A program made the translations under genes and the position numbers. Shown piece by piece: positions 10,861-20,250 of a stretch of DNA of 42,244 nucleotides. Location: positions 1 to 42,244 of the forward strand of contig CAXKVV010001126.1 in NCBI GenBank assembly GCA_964058805.1, written 5' to 3'. The number at the start of each line of letters is the position of its first letter. Positions within the stretch are counted from its first letter, which is position 1. The notes under the pieces were generated by a model. The model did not search any database, had not been told where the DNA came from, and saw only the letters and a list, made by a program, of their open reading frames with translations. This stretch comes from Schoenoplectus triqueter. Its lineage: Eukaryota; Streptophyta; Magnoliopsida; Poales; Cyperaceae.

Positions 10861-10865
10861 GCATT

Positions 10866-11460
10866 TTAGAAATGAATAAATAAGCTCACATAAGGATTGT
10901 AGAGCCACATGAGAATGTTTGCACACATGATATAACCTTTAGAACGATTAGTCAAGACAAGAACATCTTGACGTAAGATGACTAAGGCTTCGATAGCAAC
11001 ATGAGAAGATACGTTGAGACAAGAACATCTTGACGTAAGATGACTAAGGCTTTGATAGCAACATGAGGAGACACGTCGAGACAAGAACATCTTGACGCTT
11101 GATGAAAAATAACCAGAGCTGTGACATCGATATGGAGATACATGTCGACTCTGAGGAAGAAGAACATTACGATGTCCTAGAGAGGTGACATCCTAATGAC
11201 CCATCACCATGAGCAAGTAACTCATGACTAAATACGCTCACACAAGGGGTGTAGGGCAACATAGTAATTTTGCATAAGTAATGCAACATGTAGAATGATT
11301 AGTCGAGACAAGAACATCTCGACGCTCGCTGAAGAATGACCAAAGCTACGACATCAGCATGGAGAGATATGTCGACTTTGAAGAAGAAGAACATTACGAT
11401 GTCCGAGCGAAGCGACATCTTAATGACTCGGTGTCATGAACAAGTAATTCATGACCATTT
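10866..11460 (-). repeat. Tandem duplication with small conserved-loop hairpins
   Basis: Two related blocks (about 10,866-11,220 and 11,221-11,460) share a CTCACAYAAGG start, a GACAAGAACATCTTGACG box and a GAAGAACATTACGATGTCC end; the first block has the box three times (near 10,953, 11,017 and 11,078). Each box is a 7-bp inverted repeat around the constant loop CAAGAACA: GTCAAGA/TCTTGAC at 10,952 and GTCGAGA/TCTCGAC near 11,303. The left arm has one copy near 444-466. Confidence 0.6.
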
Positions 11461-11519
11461 GAGCTAGCAAGACTGAACTCATCCGTCGATAAGTTTGTCT
11501 CCTGGCTCATTTCCCGAGA

Positions 11520-12130
11520 CTGTGAGATTGAATCGTTCTGTAGTAGATTCATCCACAAAACAGTGAATGTGAACCGTTCTGTAGGTAGGTTCCTTCACTA
11601 ACACATGCCTCAATGTTGAACTGGCCCAGCGCCTCAGGTTTGACATTGTGTGTAACTGTGTTTCCTAGGTTTATGAATCGGCTTAGTGCTTCGAATTCAT
11701 GATCTAGAAGATCGGTGAGAAGAAACACGTGGGCCATATCCACCCTTCTCCTGATTCACCAACCTCAAGATCAACCGGCTCAGCGCTTTGAGTTGTATTT
11801 TGTGTGATTGGTTTTTGACTAGTTAAGATTGAACCGTTCTGTAGTAGGTTTATCTTCTAGATCAACGGAGGTCGAGTCGTTCTGTATGTAGACTCACCTC
11901 AAGCCCCTCTAAAGAGACTAACCTGGTCTGTAGTAAGGTTACATCTCGAGGTGGCATAGACTGAACCGATCTGTTTGTAGGTTCGTCTTCCATAGGACAA
12001 AACCGATCTGTTTGTAGGTTTGTCTTCCATAGAATTAAGTAGAGATTGAACCGATCTGTTTGTAGGTTCGTCTTTCATAGGGTTAAATAAAGACTGAACC
12101 GATCTGTTTGTAGGTTCGTCTTCTATGGAC
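11520..12130 (-). repeat. Array of ~25-bp subterminal-type repeats
   Basis: At least nine copies of a motif like GAACCGTTCTGTAGTAGGTT are seen, near 11,525, 11,570, 11,830, 11,872, 11,922, 11,962, 11,998, 12,048 and 12,095. The last four read ACCGATCTGTTTGTAGGTT and are spaced about 36-50 bp. The left arm has two inverted copies (near 181 and 226). A second motif, GGCTYAGYGCTT, occurs near 11,681 and 11,778. Clusters like this at transposon ends often bind a transposase, but here that is inference. Confidence 0.6.
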
Positions 12131-12134
12131 CCCT

Positions 12135-12424
12135 TTTTATGAACCCAGACGACCACTTGACCATCTTTTAACTATACTATTTGCTTCTCTCTTTCAAAGA
12201 TCCAGAGGTGCCTCGAGGTTAGTAGCCCAGGGTAATTAACGGTGGGGGCTTGCGCCCACCGGAATCTACAAGAACTCACAATCACTAAAAAACCCCCCGA
12301 ATGTGCATCCAAATATCTCTAAACGGCAGAATCGGCCGACACCCAGCAGATGCACGCTCGGGAGGGATCTCCGTGTCCTTCTTCCGCGAACCCATCGCCC
12401 AGCGGCGGTGCGGCGGCGCGCGAA
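12135..12424 (-). other. GC-rich segment with hairpin and short open frame
   Basis: This block is unusually GC-rich for the window. It has a strong inverted repeat (GGTGGG...CCCCACC, 12,240-12,259). On the minus strand an ATG near 12,392 opens a 36-codon frame, beginning MGSRKKDTEIPPERAS, that stops near 12,282. A longer overlapping minus frame (12,520-12,266) is arginine-rich because of GC content. Neither has a recognisable domain, so no gene is called. Confidence 0.3.
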
Positions 12425-12912
12425 AAAGGGTCGCACACTCCCCCCAATCAAACACCAATTAGACTTGTATTGATGCTTATTAGGGTTTGATTTGATCAAA
12501 ATCTGATTACTTGTCAACAATTAATACAAATCCAGACTTGATCAGATGGTTGCTCCCAGCTTTGGCATCTGATCAGTCTTATGAAACTAAATTCCAACTC
12601 ATGTTCATGAGAGTAATTTGGTCAAAAGTTGATTACTTGTCAACAATTGGCACAAATCATGGCATAGTCAGGTGGTTGCTCACAGCTTCGGCACCTGACC
12701 AGCCTTAGAAGCAAAATCACATTTGAGATTTCTCATGATTGGTTGTATCAAAATACTAGCTTGGCATTGACACGATTCTCGTTGTATAGGGATTGTACTG
12801 CTTTAGTTCTTAGGGTTTGCTTTGAGGGTAAATTCTTAGGGTTTAATCCTGACTCCTTTGATGTCTGTCACTGAGGTGTGGGGTCCACCTGTCAGTGAAA
12901 ACTGATCAAATG

Positions 12913-12996
12913 AATGACCCATCAGGAGATTTCTCTCTCTTGGATCTCCTGATGATCATCCACCTCGAATGAACAGCAATTAACAGGGTATTTATA
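12913..12996 (-). promoter_or_regulatory. TATA box and stem-loop, cassette 2
   Basis: On the minus strand TATAAATA starts at 12,996. The hairpin begins 37 bp downstream: ATCAGGAGAT and ATCTCCTGAT (plus-strand 12,921-12,930 and 12,944-12,953) form a perfect 10-bp core, with ATGA/TCAT (12,914-12,917 / 12,956-12,959) as an outer clamp. The loop between them is again a GAGAGAG-type purine run on the transcribed strand. The upstream flank (CCCCGGAACAAAAGCATTAA) matches cassette 1. Confidence 0.6.
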
Positions 12997-13143
12997 TCCT
13001 TGCTTCGCCCTTAAGATTTCCTTGTGGGATTAATGCTTTTGTTCCGGGGTTAGATTGAATGGATAAGCTAAGTTCATGCTGTTGAAGCTGCTTATAAGGG
13101 CTGCTAGGTGGGTTCCACTTGTCAGAAAAAATATAATCACATG

Positions 13144-13228
13144 GTGACACCCGAGAGATCTCTCTTCTCTCTTGATCCTCTCGGCTGTCACTCATGCCGA
13201 GTGAATAGAGGATGGTGGGGTATTTATA
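13144..13228 (-). promoter_or_regulatory. TATA box and stem-loop, cassette 3
   Basis: Minus-strand TATAAATA starts at 13,228 and the hairpin begins 37 bp downstream. GTGACA (13,144-13,149) pairs with TGTCAC (13,186-13,191), and CCGAGAG (13,151-13,157) pairs with CTCTCGG (13,178-13,184), continued by GATC/GATC with a one-base bulge. Stem bases differ from cassettes 1 and 2, yet position, length and the GA-rich loop are kept. Confidence 0.6.
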
Positions 13229-13430
13229 CTCTTTATTTTGTGCCCAGAATTTACTTGTGGAACAAATAAAGTTGCTCCGAAATTCGGCAGCGACTTCTTC
13301 TGGATGGTGGTCCCTCTCTTCCTTACTCTTCTCTTTCCTCTTCTTTTGACTTATTATTGATAATTGATTTCCATTCTTAATTATTCAGTTGTTTAATCCT
13401 TGAGATTTTTCAAGGGTAAACAATAACATA

Positions 13431-13864
13431 TTAATACAAGAGCTATGTTAACTAATTCACTAACAAAGGCGTTATCACCTACTCTTTACAAAGAGCATGT
13501 TGCTGGCATGTGTTTCGTAAATGAATTGTGATGTTGTTGTACTGTACGATATTTAATTTGTGTATTCAAGCTTCATTTATGTATATTGATTTTGAATTTA
13601 TAATATTTACTTATTTTTTATGTTGCACGTTATATTATTTTTCTTATTGAATTTAAGTAAATTTTGACTTACGAGGATCAAATAAATTTTATTAATCATT
13701 ATTGGAAAGAATATCACTACTATAATTAATGAGGATCAAATAGTGATAATAGTTATTTTGATTGCATTAGTTTGGTTTGGTGTTTCTAACTTAACAAGGT
13801 TTGAGTTAATGATATTATATTGGCTAATTTTAAACGCGTGCTTCATTATAATGTTATAATTTAG
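13431..13864. other. AT-rich DNA, possible retrotransposon internal remnant
   Basis: No gene is seen. GAGGATCAAATA occurs twice (near 13,672 and 13,730). The segment ends at a purine-rich tract typical of the 3' end of a Copia element, so it may be the decayed tail of its internal region. Confidence 0.25.
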
Positions 13865-14420
13865 GCCAAGTGGGAGAATATTAGAATATTTAATGTATGA
13901 CCTACTACTAATAGTTATGAGCCATGTTTATTTATAGATAATTAATTAAATGGTGAATATGAAAAGTGCATCTGAAGAGTGTGTCTGTATTTTGATGGAA
14001 AATTCAGATGATCAAATTCGTTATATTAGAAATCAGGGGTTGCCTCAGTCTCTATAAAAGAGCTCATACTATGTAGTTTTGGATACTTACTCATAAATAT
14101 TTTGTCCACTAAAGAAAAACATAAGAAAAAAGAGAAAAGAAAAAAAACGTCTAATTAAATCATCATCACATCTGAGAAAAATCCTTAAAAATTAGTACTT
14201 CTGCTTATGTTACTTTCCATTTTCACTATTTTTTGATTCAAGATATTTGCTCTTTAGAACTGTGAGTTCTAATTTATATTTTATTATGTTTATTCATATT
14301 TTATTATATATTTGACTTATTTAATTCATTCTCGATACAACTATTGTAGCCCTAGAATATGAAACTATTACTTTTATTCAACTCATTCAATTATTGGACA
14401 CGGAAGTTGCATCAAGGTAA
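13865..14420 (+). mobile_element. Probable Copia-type polypurine tract and partial 3' LTR
   Basis: CCAAGTGGGAGAAT at 13,865 resembles the polypurine tract of plant Ty1-Copia elements (AAGTGGGAG followed by an LTR starting TGTTAG or TGTTGG); here the LTR would start near 13,878 with TATTAGAATATT. A TATA-like TCTATAAAAGAGCTC sits at about 14,051, roughly 170 bp into the LTR, followed by an A-rich leader. The LTR end and target duplication are not clear, and no matching 5' LTR or reverse transcriptase is in the window. Confidence 0.45.
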
Positions 14421-15423
14421 CTGAGTTATGTATAACAATTCAAAGTGGATAAAAAAATAATACCTTTATTATATTTATATATAGTAAGGCACGTCCATTC
14501 CAAATTAACTGAAGATCTGTAATTTCTTAGGACCGGAGAGTATGATGGGTTCACTATGAATGATGTACATGCAACCAACGTAAAGTTTCCAAAAATATTC
14601 TCCCTCTTGCTCTCTTCAAACTGAAAAGTCTTCTTTCAACGCCCAAACCAGACCCCACCTTGTCTCCCTTTTGTTTGCAATATGTATTTTATTTTTTGTA
14701 AGATTTCTTGACAACAGTCTTCTTGATATAGCTGATTCCATAGTCTATATAGTTCTCATTGCTCAAAAGGAAAAATGTCCATAAAATCTTTCAAATTACT
14801 TGTGACTTGGGAGGGCACTATGCCACTATCTCCAGTGTGTGGTCTTGTCGTCTTCTAGTGGAATTTAGTTCTCGCATCATATCATCCCATTATAAAGTGC
14901 ATGCTATATTAATTATGAGAAAATGGCTTCCATGAAAACCCATAATATCTATTTTCTTAACTTGAGGCATGCAATTTTTTTCCTTCTAATTGTATGGATT
15001 ATGGATAAGGTACAACTGCAAGCCCAACGCTCACGTGTATACGTATGGACTTTAAATAATGCATTTAGATAATAAGGGTGTTTCTAAAATGCAATTGCAT
15101 GAACCCACATGCGGTTGCATTTCTTTATGCATGAACTATGCGTTCATATATTTAGTAGTGCTTTTAAAATAAATTTTAAATGTTTCATCATATCAAAAGT
15201 TTATAAATTATTTAAATGACATGTTTTAATTAAAAATCTAAAATTAAATATTAGCATCTTGAGATATACTATTGCGAAAAATATTTTCACTTCGGGGCAG
15301 AGTGCGAATGCTTTCAATTATATCTTTTGCGTTCAAAAATTGATTTATGATATTGAAAAATTAAAATCGTGTATAATATAAATATTTCTATTTTGGATTT
15401 TTTTATTTAAAAAAATAGATAAC
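14421..15423. other. Intergenic DNA without recognised content
   Basis: No open frame of note and no repeat with clear ends is seen. Direct words GCAATTGCATG and GCGGTTGCATT occur near 15,090 and 15,112. Composition is less extreme than in the flanking AT-rich stretches at 14,580-14,900. Confidence 0.3.

Positions 15424-15484
<61 letters not shown>
15424..15484. repeat. (TAA)n microsatellite
   Basis: About 20 uninterrupted ATA/TAA triplets. It is a simple repeat and likely to vary in length. Confidence 0.95.
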
Positions 15485-15485
<1 letters not shown>

Positions 15486-16960
15486 CGTTTGCATACGAAA
15501 ATAATTCAGTTTAAAAAAATTTAAATAAATACTCAGAAATTACTGAAGATAATTTTTTTATGTCATATAAGATTTTAAAATTTTGATATAAAGTATTTAG
15601 ACATCATAAATCAAAATTTTGACAACGATAAAATATATTTTAAAGTGGGCATAAATAAATGATAATGAATCAAATTTTAATTTTTCATATTAAAAATTGA
15701 TCCTTTCAGTACTAAAATTATTATATTTCCTTCTAAGTAACTCCAAATGACCTAAAACTTTCACCGTTGGATTCTAGAAACAAAGAGCTTTGATTTTCTA
15801 GAATTAAAATTTGTCCTTTCAAATCTTTGTTCAAAATTATTTCAAAAACTGACCCAAATTTTCTCTCCTCCTTTATAGAAATTGATTAGGTTTAATAATA
15901 TATTTAATTATCCTTAAATCAAACCATCACTAATCAATTCTCCCCATCTGAAAATATATTTGGGGTTTGGGCTTAAACATTAATCATATTAATATTTAAT
16001 TAAGTCCATAATCTCATATAATAAAAAAGGCCAACATATAAATTAATATTCTTATATGCATCTCTCATGTGTCAAAAGCCATTTAAAATATGTCACACAT
16101 ACTTTAAATATTATTAGGATTATTTTATAACATCTCCATGTCATAAAATTATTTATGTATTAATAACATATAATTTATATAAATTAATTATAACTCATTA
16201 TAATTAATATACCACATATTATATGCATATTGCATATGCTTCATTAATATATTTTTTTAATCTTTCATATAATGTGACCGTATGAGATCTCATCATTATG
16301 GCAATGAAATTAAATATTTTAATTTCATAAATCAATGATGCAACTAGCCAATGGTATATTGATTACTCAAATAATGTGGATGAAAAAACACAGTGTAAAA
16401 TCACAATCCCTGTAACATTAAAATGTTATTATGTCAATTCCTTGCCCCATGATATCCAAATAATCGTAAGGTCGAAATATATCATCCTTATCGATTATTC
16501 TTTCTCTATTTTCTGAAATTTAATTATGATATGATCATCATATAATCATATTGTATGTACATAATATAAACTTTATCAAAGAGTCTAAAGATATCATCAC
16601 TTATATTGACATATAAGAGGCAATGATTTCTTAATACGTATCGTTCTTCCGCATAAGTTATATGTACTGCAGTAACTGCCTTTATAACCCATGGGTTAAA
16701 GAGAGTGTTGAAAAACACCAGCAATACATATCTCTTATGTAAGAAAAATAAATATCTCAACCATAAAATTCTAGACACAATAAAATATGATATTTTATTC
16801 TTGGGTTCGTTCAGTACCATACATCTCGATGTATGTATCAGTGTAATTAGATCAATAACTCCTTATCATATAATTTGTAGAATATGGTCATCATCTAATC
16901 AAAAAACTTATCTTATATGGTCAAGTACCTTGCTGATTATCAAAATAAATGACATTTTAA
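15485..16960. other. AT-rich DNA; 16,320-16,950 may be an old retrotransposon remnant
   Basis: No gene is called. The part from about 16,320 to 16,950 is less AT-biased, with words such as AACCCATGGGTTAAAGAGAG and CATCTCGATGTATG, and looks like a decayed dispersed repeat; I could not assign a family. The two opposite-strand frames of 93-98 codons here (16,524-16,986) have no recognisable domain. Confidence 0.25.
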
Positions 16961-17022
16961 ATTTGAGATATGGACATGAACTATGAAAGATTTTATACTT
17001 CACATTGCACCATAGCCTCACC
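16961..17022. mobile_element. Right end of a family-A foldback MITE (truncated)
   Basis: TTTGAGATATGGACATGAA through GCACCATAGCCTCAC matches the right ends of the full family-A elements at 27,199-27,552 and 17,820-18,191. The left part is missing. Confidence 0.5.
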
Positions 17023-17055
17023 TTATATATTTATATATAGAGAGAGAGAAGAAAC

Positions 17056-17430
17056 CAATTGGACAATGGTGTGATACATAGCACGAATCATTTTTATTCT
17101 ACGGATTATTTTTTCGATCACAAATTCTAAATAATCAACTTGAACAGTTCAAGATATTTAACATATGGATATCTTATTGGGGGATCAAATTAAATATTTA
17201 AAACAAATAGATGGTTAAAAATTAATTATCTTGAATGACTCATAATAATTAAATTAAGAGATTTTCCGACAATCTAAAAATCTAAAAAAAATTAAAAATA
17301 TAAATTTAGTCCCAACTAGATTTTCATATGTTAATTTTTTTTAGTAGTTTGGATCGCCCATTTAAACTTTGAGAATAAAAAATGATCCATAATATGAAAG
17401 CAATTCGTACTATATATACTATAGCCCAAC
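17056..17430. mobile_element. Family-G foldback MITE
   Basis: The left end (GGTGTGATACATAGCACGAA) and right end (TTCGTACTATATATACTATAGC) are degenerate inverted repeats. The interior shares CTTGAACAGTTCAAG-like and TTTAAACTTTGAGAAT-type blocks with the elements at 19,886 and 38,086. Confidence 0.5.
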
Positions 17431-17757
17431 TCTCTGAAATATAAAAGTATATAAAATTATATCTAAAATTTAGTTTATCATACTCATTAAATTCTTCATA
17501 TGAAAAACTTTTTGAAATATAAAAATTTGAGGTATCAAGTTTTTAAATTAATATTTCAATTTTTTAAAAATTATCTCTCAAAATAATAATAAAATATTCA
17601 ATGTTTGTATAATATTTACAAAATTTTAAAATAGTAACTTGAAATACTCAAAACCCCAAACTTTTATATTCTGCAAGATTTTCATATAAATAATTTAATA
17701 AACATGATAAAATTAAAATTTAAAAATGATTTGTTGTATTTTTTGAGTTAAATAGCC
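17431..17757. mobile_element. Diverged family-D foldback MITE
   Basis: It contains TTTATCATACTCATTAAATT, a central AATAATAATAAAATATTCAA and the mirrored TTTTCATATAAATAATTTAA, as in the better preserved copies at 19,487 and 26,806. Terminal repeats are worn. Confidence 0.5.
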
Positions 17758-17767
17758 TCTGTCAAAT

Positions 17768-17819
17768 TCTCTCTCTCTCTCTATATATATATAGAGAGAG
17801 AGAGAGAGTGTGTGTGTGA
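17768..17819. repeat. Palindromic microsatellite (TC)n(TA)n(GA)n(TG)n
   Basis: A CT run, a TA run and a GA run are followed by a short TG run. Such tracts separate nearly all MITEs in this window. Confidence 0.9.
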
Positions 17820-18191
17820 GTGAAGCTATGGCTTTTCATGAAGTATAAAACCTCTCATGCTTCATGTCTGTATCTCAAACTTGAAAGTCTAAATGGCTAT
17901 TCCAAACTATTGAATTTCATCTTCATATTAAAATATCTTTAAAGATCAAATTTTATATTTTCTAAAAAATTGCTATTTTTAGATGGGTACAAAGTTTTTG
18001 ATCTAACGATGTCTGCACCATTCAATACTAGCGATTTTACACTCATTTAAAAAATAATAAAAAATAAAAATTATATAAATTTTGATCTCCAATGATATTT
18101 CAATATGAGGATCAAACTTATTGGTTTTGATCGACCATTTGGACATTCAAATTCAAGATACAGATGCGGGTTCATGAAGTACCATAGCCTC
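17820..18191. mobile_element. Family-A foldback MITE
   Basis: The left end GTGAAGCTATGGCTTTTCAT pairs with the right end ATGAAGTACCATAGCCTC. The sub-terminal stretch CTGTATCTCAAACTTGAAAG pairs with TTCAAATTCAAGATACAG. Most of the element is self-complementary and it has no coding capacity. Confidence 0.7.
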
Positions 18192-18238
18192 TCTCTCTCT
18201 ATCTATATATATATATACATACATATATAATTATATAT

Positions 18239-18619
18239 AGTTATGTTATCATTAATCATGAAGTATAAATTATTTTTATACTCCACATCTCTCGTTTCTG
18301 ACTTTAAAATAATGATCCAATCGTTCAAAGTGTTCTTCATAGTATAATATGGATGTAAACAAAATTTTACATTATTTAAAAAATTTCTATTTTTTGAGGG
18401 GTAGATAATGAATTGAGTTTATAATTTTCAATAATAATGATTTTTCAACCCTAAAAAATAGAAAAAATTCCAAAAAAATATATAATTTGGTCTCCAAGTA
18501 TATATTAATATTGAGAACACTTTGAAACGGTTAAAATGATATTTTGAATAAAAAATAAGAGATATGATATGAAATACAAAAATTATTTTGTACTCGTGAC
18601 TAACAATAGCATAATTGTC
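18239..18619. mobile_element. Family-B foldback MITE
   Basis: The left end (AGTTATGTTATCATTAATCA) and right end (TGACTAACAATAGCATAATT) are inverted repeats, and the interior is mirror-imaged around an AT-rich centre. It is flanked by TA-rich microsatellites. Confidence 0.65.
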
Positions 18620-18652
18620 TCTCTCTCTATATATATAGAGAGAGAGAGATAG
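18605..18652. repeat. Palindromic microsatellite between two family-B MITEs
   Basis: (TC)n(TA)n(GA)n tract overlapping the edge of one element and leading into the next. Confidence 0.85.
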
Positions 18653-19030
18653 AGTTATGCTACCGTTAGTTGCGAAGTACAAAATAGTTTTGTACTTCAC
18701 ACCGTATCTCATATTCTTGAATTCGATATACTAATCTAATCGTTCAAAGTGTTGTCCATATTAAAATATATTTCGAGACCAAATTTTATATTTTTAAAAA
18801 AAAATCTACTTTTTTTGAAGGGTATAAAATGTATTAAGTTTATGATTTTCAATGATGATGATTTTTCAATCCTTCAAAAAATTAAAAAAATTCTAAAAAA
18901 TATAAAATTTGATCTTCAAGTATATTTTAATATGAAAAACACTTTGAACAGTTGGATTGATGTGTTTTAATTCAAAAATGAGAGATACGGTGTGAAGTAC
19001 AAAAGATATTTTATACTTCACAACTAACGG
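18653..19030. mobile_element. Family-B foldback MITE
   Basis: AGTTATGCTACCGTTAGT at the left is followed by GAAGTACAAAATAGTTTTG, itself a small palindrome. The right side has GAGATACGGTGTGAAGTAC, CTTCACAACTAACGG. The last bases at the right are disrupted (GGTTAGTCATGAGAG), as if the end was rearranged. Confidence 0.65.
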
Positions 19031-19059
19031 TTAGTCATGAGAGAGAGAGAGAGAGAGAG

Positions 19060-19462
19060 AGTTGGGTAATAGTTAGTCACGAAGTAAAAGATTTTTTTAC
19101 TTCGCACCTGTATCTCAAAAATTAAAGTCTGAATGGTTGATCTAATTCGCTCAACATAATCTACATATTAAAATTTTGTAGAATGCTAAATTTTATTATA
19201 TTTAGATTTGTTTTACTATTCATTTGGATTTTTTTAAAGATGACTCAAAATTTGAGTTGCAAATGATATTATTTTCGTATCATTTTTAAAAATCTGAAAA
19301 AATAGTAAAAAACTCTAAAAATAATGAAATTCAGTATTCCATCATATTTCAATATGTAGATTGTGTAGAACAAATTAAATCGATCATTTGGTCTTCGGTT
19401 CATGAGATATAGGAGCATGAAGTAAAAAACTCTTTTAATTCGCGATAAAATGTAACTCAACT
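19060..19462. mobile_element. Family-C foldback MITE
   Basis: AGTTGGGTAATAGTTAGTCA pairs loosely with the right end TGTAACTCAACT; GAAGTAAAAGATTTTTTTAC at the left mirrors ATGAAGTAAAAAACTC at the right. The interior shares TCTACATATTAAAA-type blocks with the element at 26,364. Confidence 0.55.
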
Positions 19463-19486
19463 CTCTCTATATATAATGTAATATAG

Positions 19487-19870
19487 AGTAAAGTTGCCGT
19501 GAGCTTAAACTCATGGAGGCCTTTTGTGAGCTTAACTCAAAAAGTATATCAAATCATCTCCAAAATTTAATTCATCATACTCATTAAATTCTTTATATGA
19601 AAATCTTATGGGATACAAAAATTTGGAGTGTTTTGAGCTTCTTAAGTCACCGTTTTTAATTTTTAAAAATCAGCTCAAAAAAATAATAATAAAATATTCA
19701 ATGTTTGAACATCATTTTTAAAAATTAATAACGGTGACTTAAAAAACTCAAAATACTCTAAATTTTTGCATCCCATAAGATTTTCATATAAAGAATTCAA
19801 TGAGTATGATAAATTAAAATTTAGAGATGATTTGATATATTTTTTGATTTAATCTCAATATATCTTTACT
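19487..19870. mobile_element. Family-D foldback MITE
   Basis: The left end AGTAAAGTTGCCGTGAGC mirrors the right end ATATCTTTACT, and long internal arms are complementary: TTTGGAGTGTTTTGAGCTTC on the left, CTCAAAATACTCTAAATTTT on the right. It is non-coding. Confidence 0.65.
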
Positions 19871-19885
19871 CATATAATATAATAT

Positions 19886-20250
19886 AGTTGAGTTATGGTG
19901 CTATACATAGTACGGATCGTTCCCATAATATAGATTATTTTTTTCAGTCTCAAAGCCTAAAAATGGTCCATCTGAGTCACTCAAAATGACTTTCATATGA
20001 AAATCTATATGAGGACCAATATTTTATATTTTAAAAAAAATTACTATTTTTTAAATAGTTAGAAAAACACTTTTTTGGACGGCTCATAATAATTAAATCA
20101 AGTGATTTTTTAACTATCTAAAAAATATATATAATTTAGTCTCAACTATATTATATGTAAATTATTTTAAACTGTTTGGATTAATTATTTAGACATGAAA
20201 AAACAATCAATAGAAGCGATCCATAAATTTTAGTAGGTGTCTAATTTGAT
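19886..20250. mobile_element. Family-G foldback MITE
   Basis: TTGAGTTATGGTGCTATACA begins the element. Mirrored blocks include TTTCATATGAAAATCTATAT on the left and ATATGTAAATTATTTTAAAC on the right. The right end is weak, so the edge is approximate. Confidence 0.5.

Larger units (their letters stand above)
1..11768. mobile_element. Giant imperfect inverted-repeat (foldback-like) element, left end cut by window
   Basis: The first bases of the window (TTGAGGTTGGTGAATCA) are the reverse complement of 11,752-11,768, and homology continues inwards on both sides to a loop near 5,546-6,404. Matching landmarks include 300-350 with 11,395-11,466, 2,583-2,595 with 9,217-9,229 (GATCTATACGGTG), 5,160-5,280 with 6,650-6,780, and 5,330-5,400 with 6,535-6,610. 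The coordinate sums of paired landmarks stay between about 11,700 and 11,960, as expected for one palindrome with indels. Similarity is high at the outer ends and near the loop and low around 3,400-4,400 versus 7,500-8,600. No transposase or other protein domain was seen. Foldback and long-TIR MULE-like elements are known in plants, but arms of more than 5 kb are far longer than usual. It could instead be two non-coding elements inserted head to head. Confidence 0.8.
6405..11768 (-). repeat. Right arm of the giant inverted repeat
   Basis: This arm mirrors the left arm in order: inner end (6,405-6,660), G-box array (6,770-7,035), pyrimidine-rich stretch and ATGGCGCC (7,380-7,453), outward TATA box (8,193-8,200), three hairpin repeats (8,331-8,807), a GGTACC-rich segment (9,160-9,230), AT-rich tandem segment (9,660-10,860) and GC-richer outer end (10,866-11,768). 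The outer end carries a tandem duplication of about 350 bp that the visible left arm lacks. The part matching the window start ends at 11,768, but the arm probably runs on into the 25-bp repeat array. Confidence 0.75.
12425..13430 (-). repeat. Second, inverted copy of the loop unit with two TATA/stem-loop cassettes
   Basis: Reading the minus strand from 13,430 to 12,425 reproduces the loop at 5,550-6,395. It has the same start (GTTTACCCTTGAAA), the same CCCCGGAACAAA box, the same TGTGGGGTCCACCTGTCAG stretch (plus-strand reading), the same tandem pair with GTGCC-AAAGCTG (12,540-12,580 and 12,665-12,710), and the same AAGTCTAATTGGTG end. Here the cassette is duplicated (12,913-13,070 and 13,144-13,300). 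The sequence is clearly diverged, so this is not a recent copy. Confidence 0.75.

Noticed and set aside
10951..11340. CRISPR-like spaced repeats
   Set aside because: The GACAAGAACATC repeats are few, and the intervening sequences are themselves repeated. In a plant nuclear context they are tandem duplications, not a CRISPR array.
12266..12520. 84-codon arginine-rich minus-strand frame
   Set aside because: Its basic composition follows from the GC-rich block; it has no domain and runs across the junction of two repeat segments.
13865..14420. Complete Copia retrotransposon
   Set aside because: Only a polypurine-like tract and one LTR-like segment are visible. No gag, protease, integrase or reverse transcriptase sequence lies upstream within the window.
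16524..16986. Two overlapping frames of 93-98 codons on opposite strands
   Set aside because: The residues are those expected of AT-rich DNA (I, Y, L, F, S), and neither shows a domain or a conserved motif.
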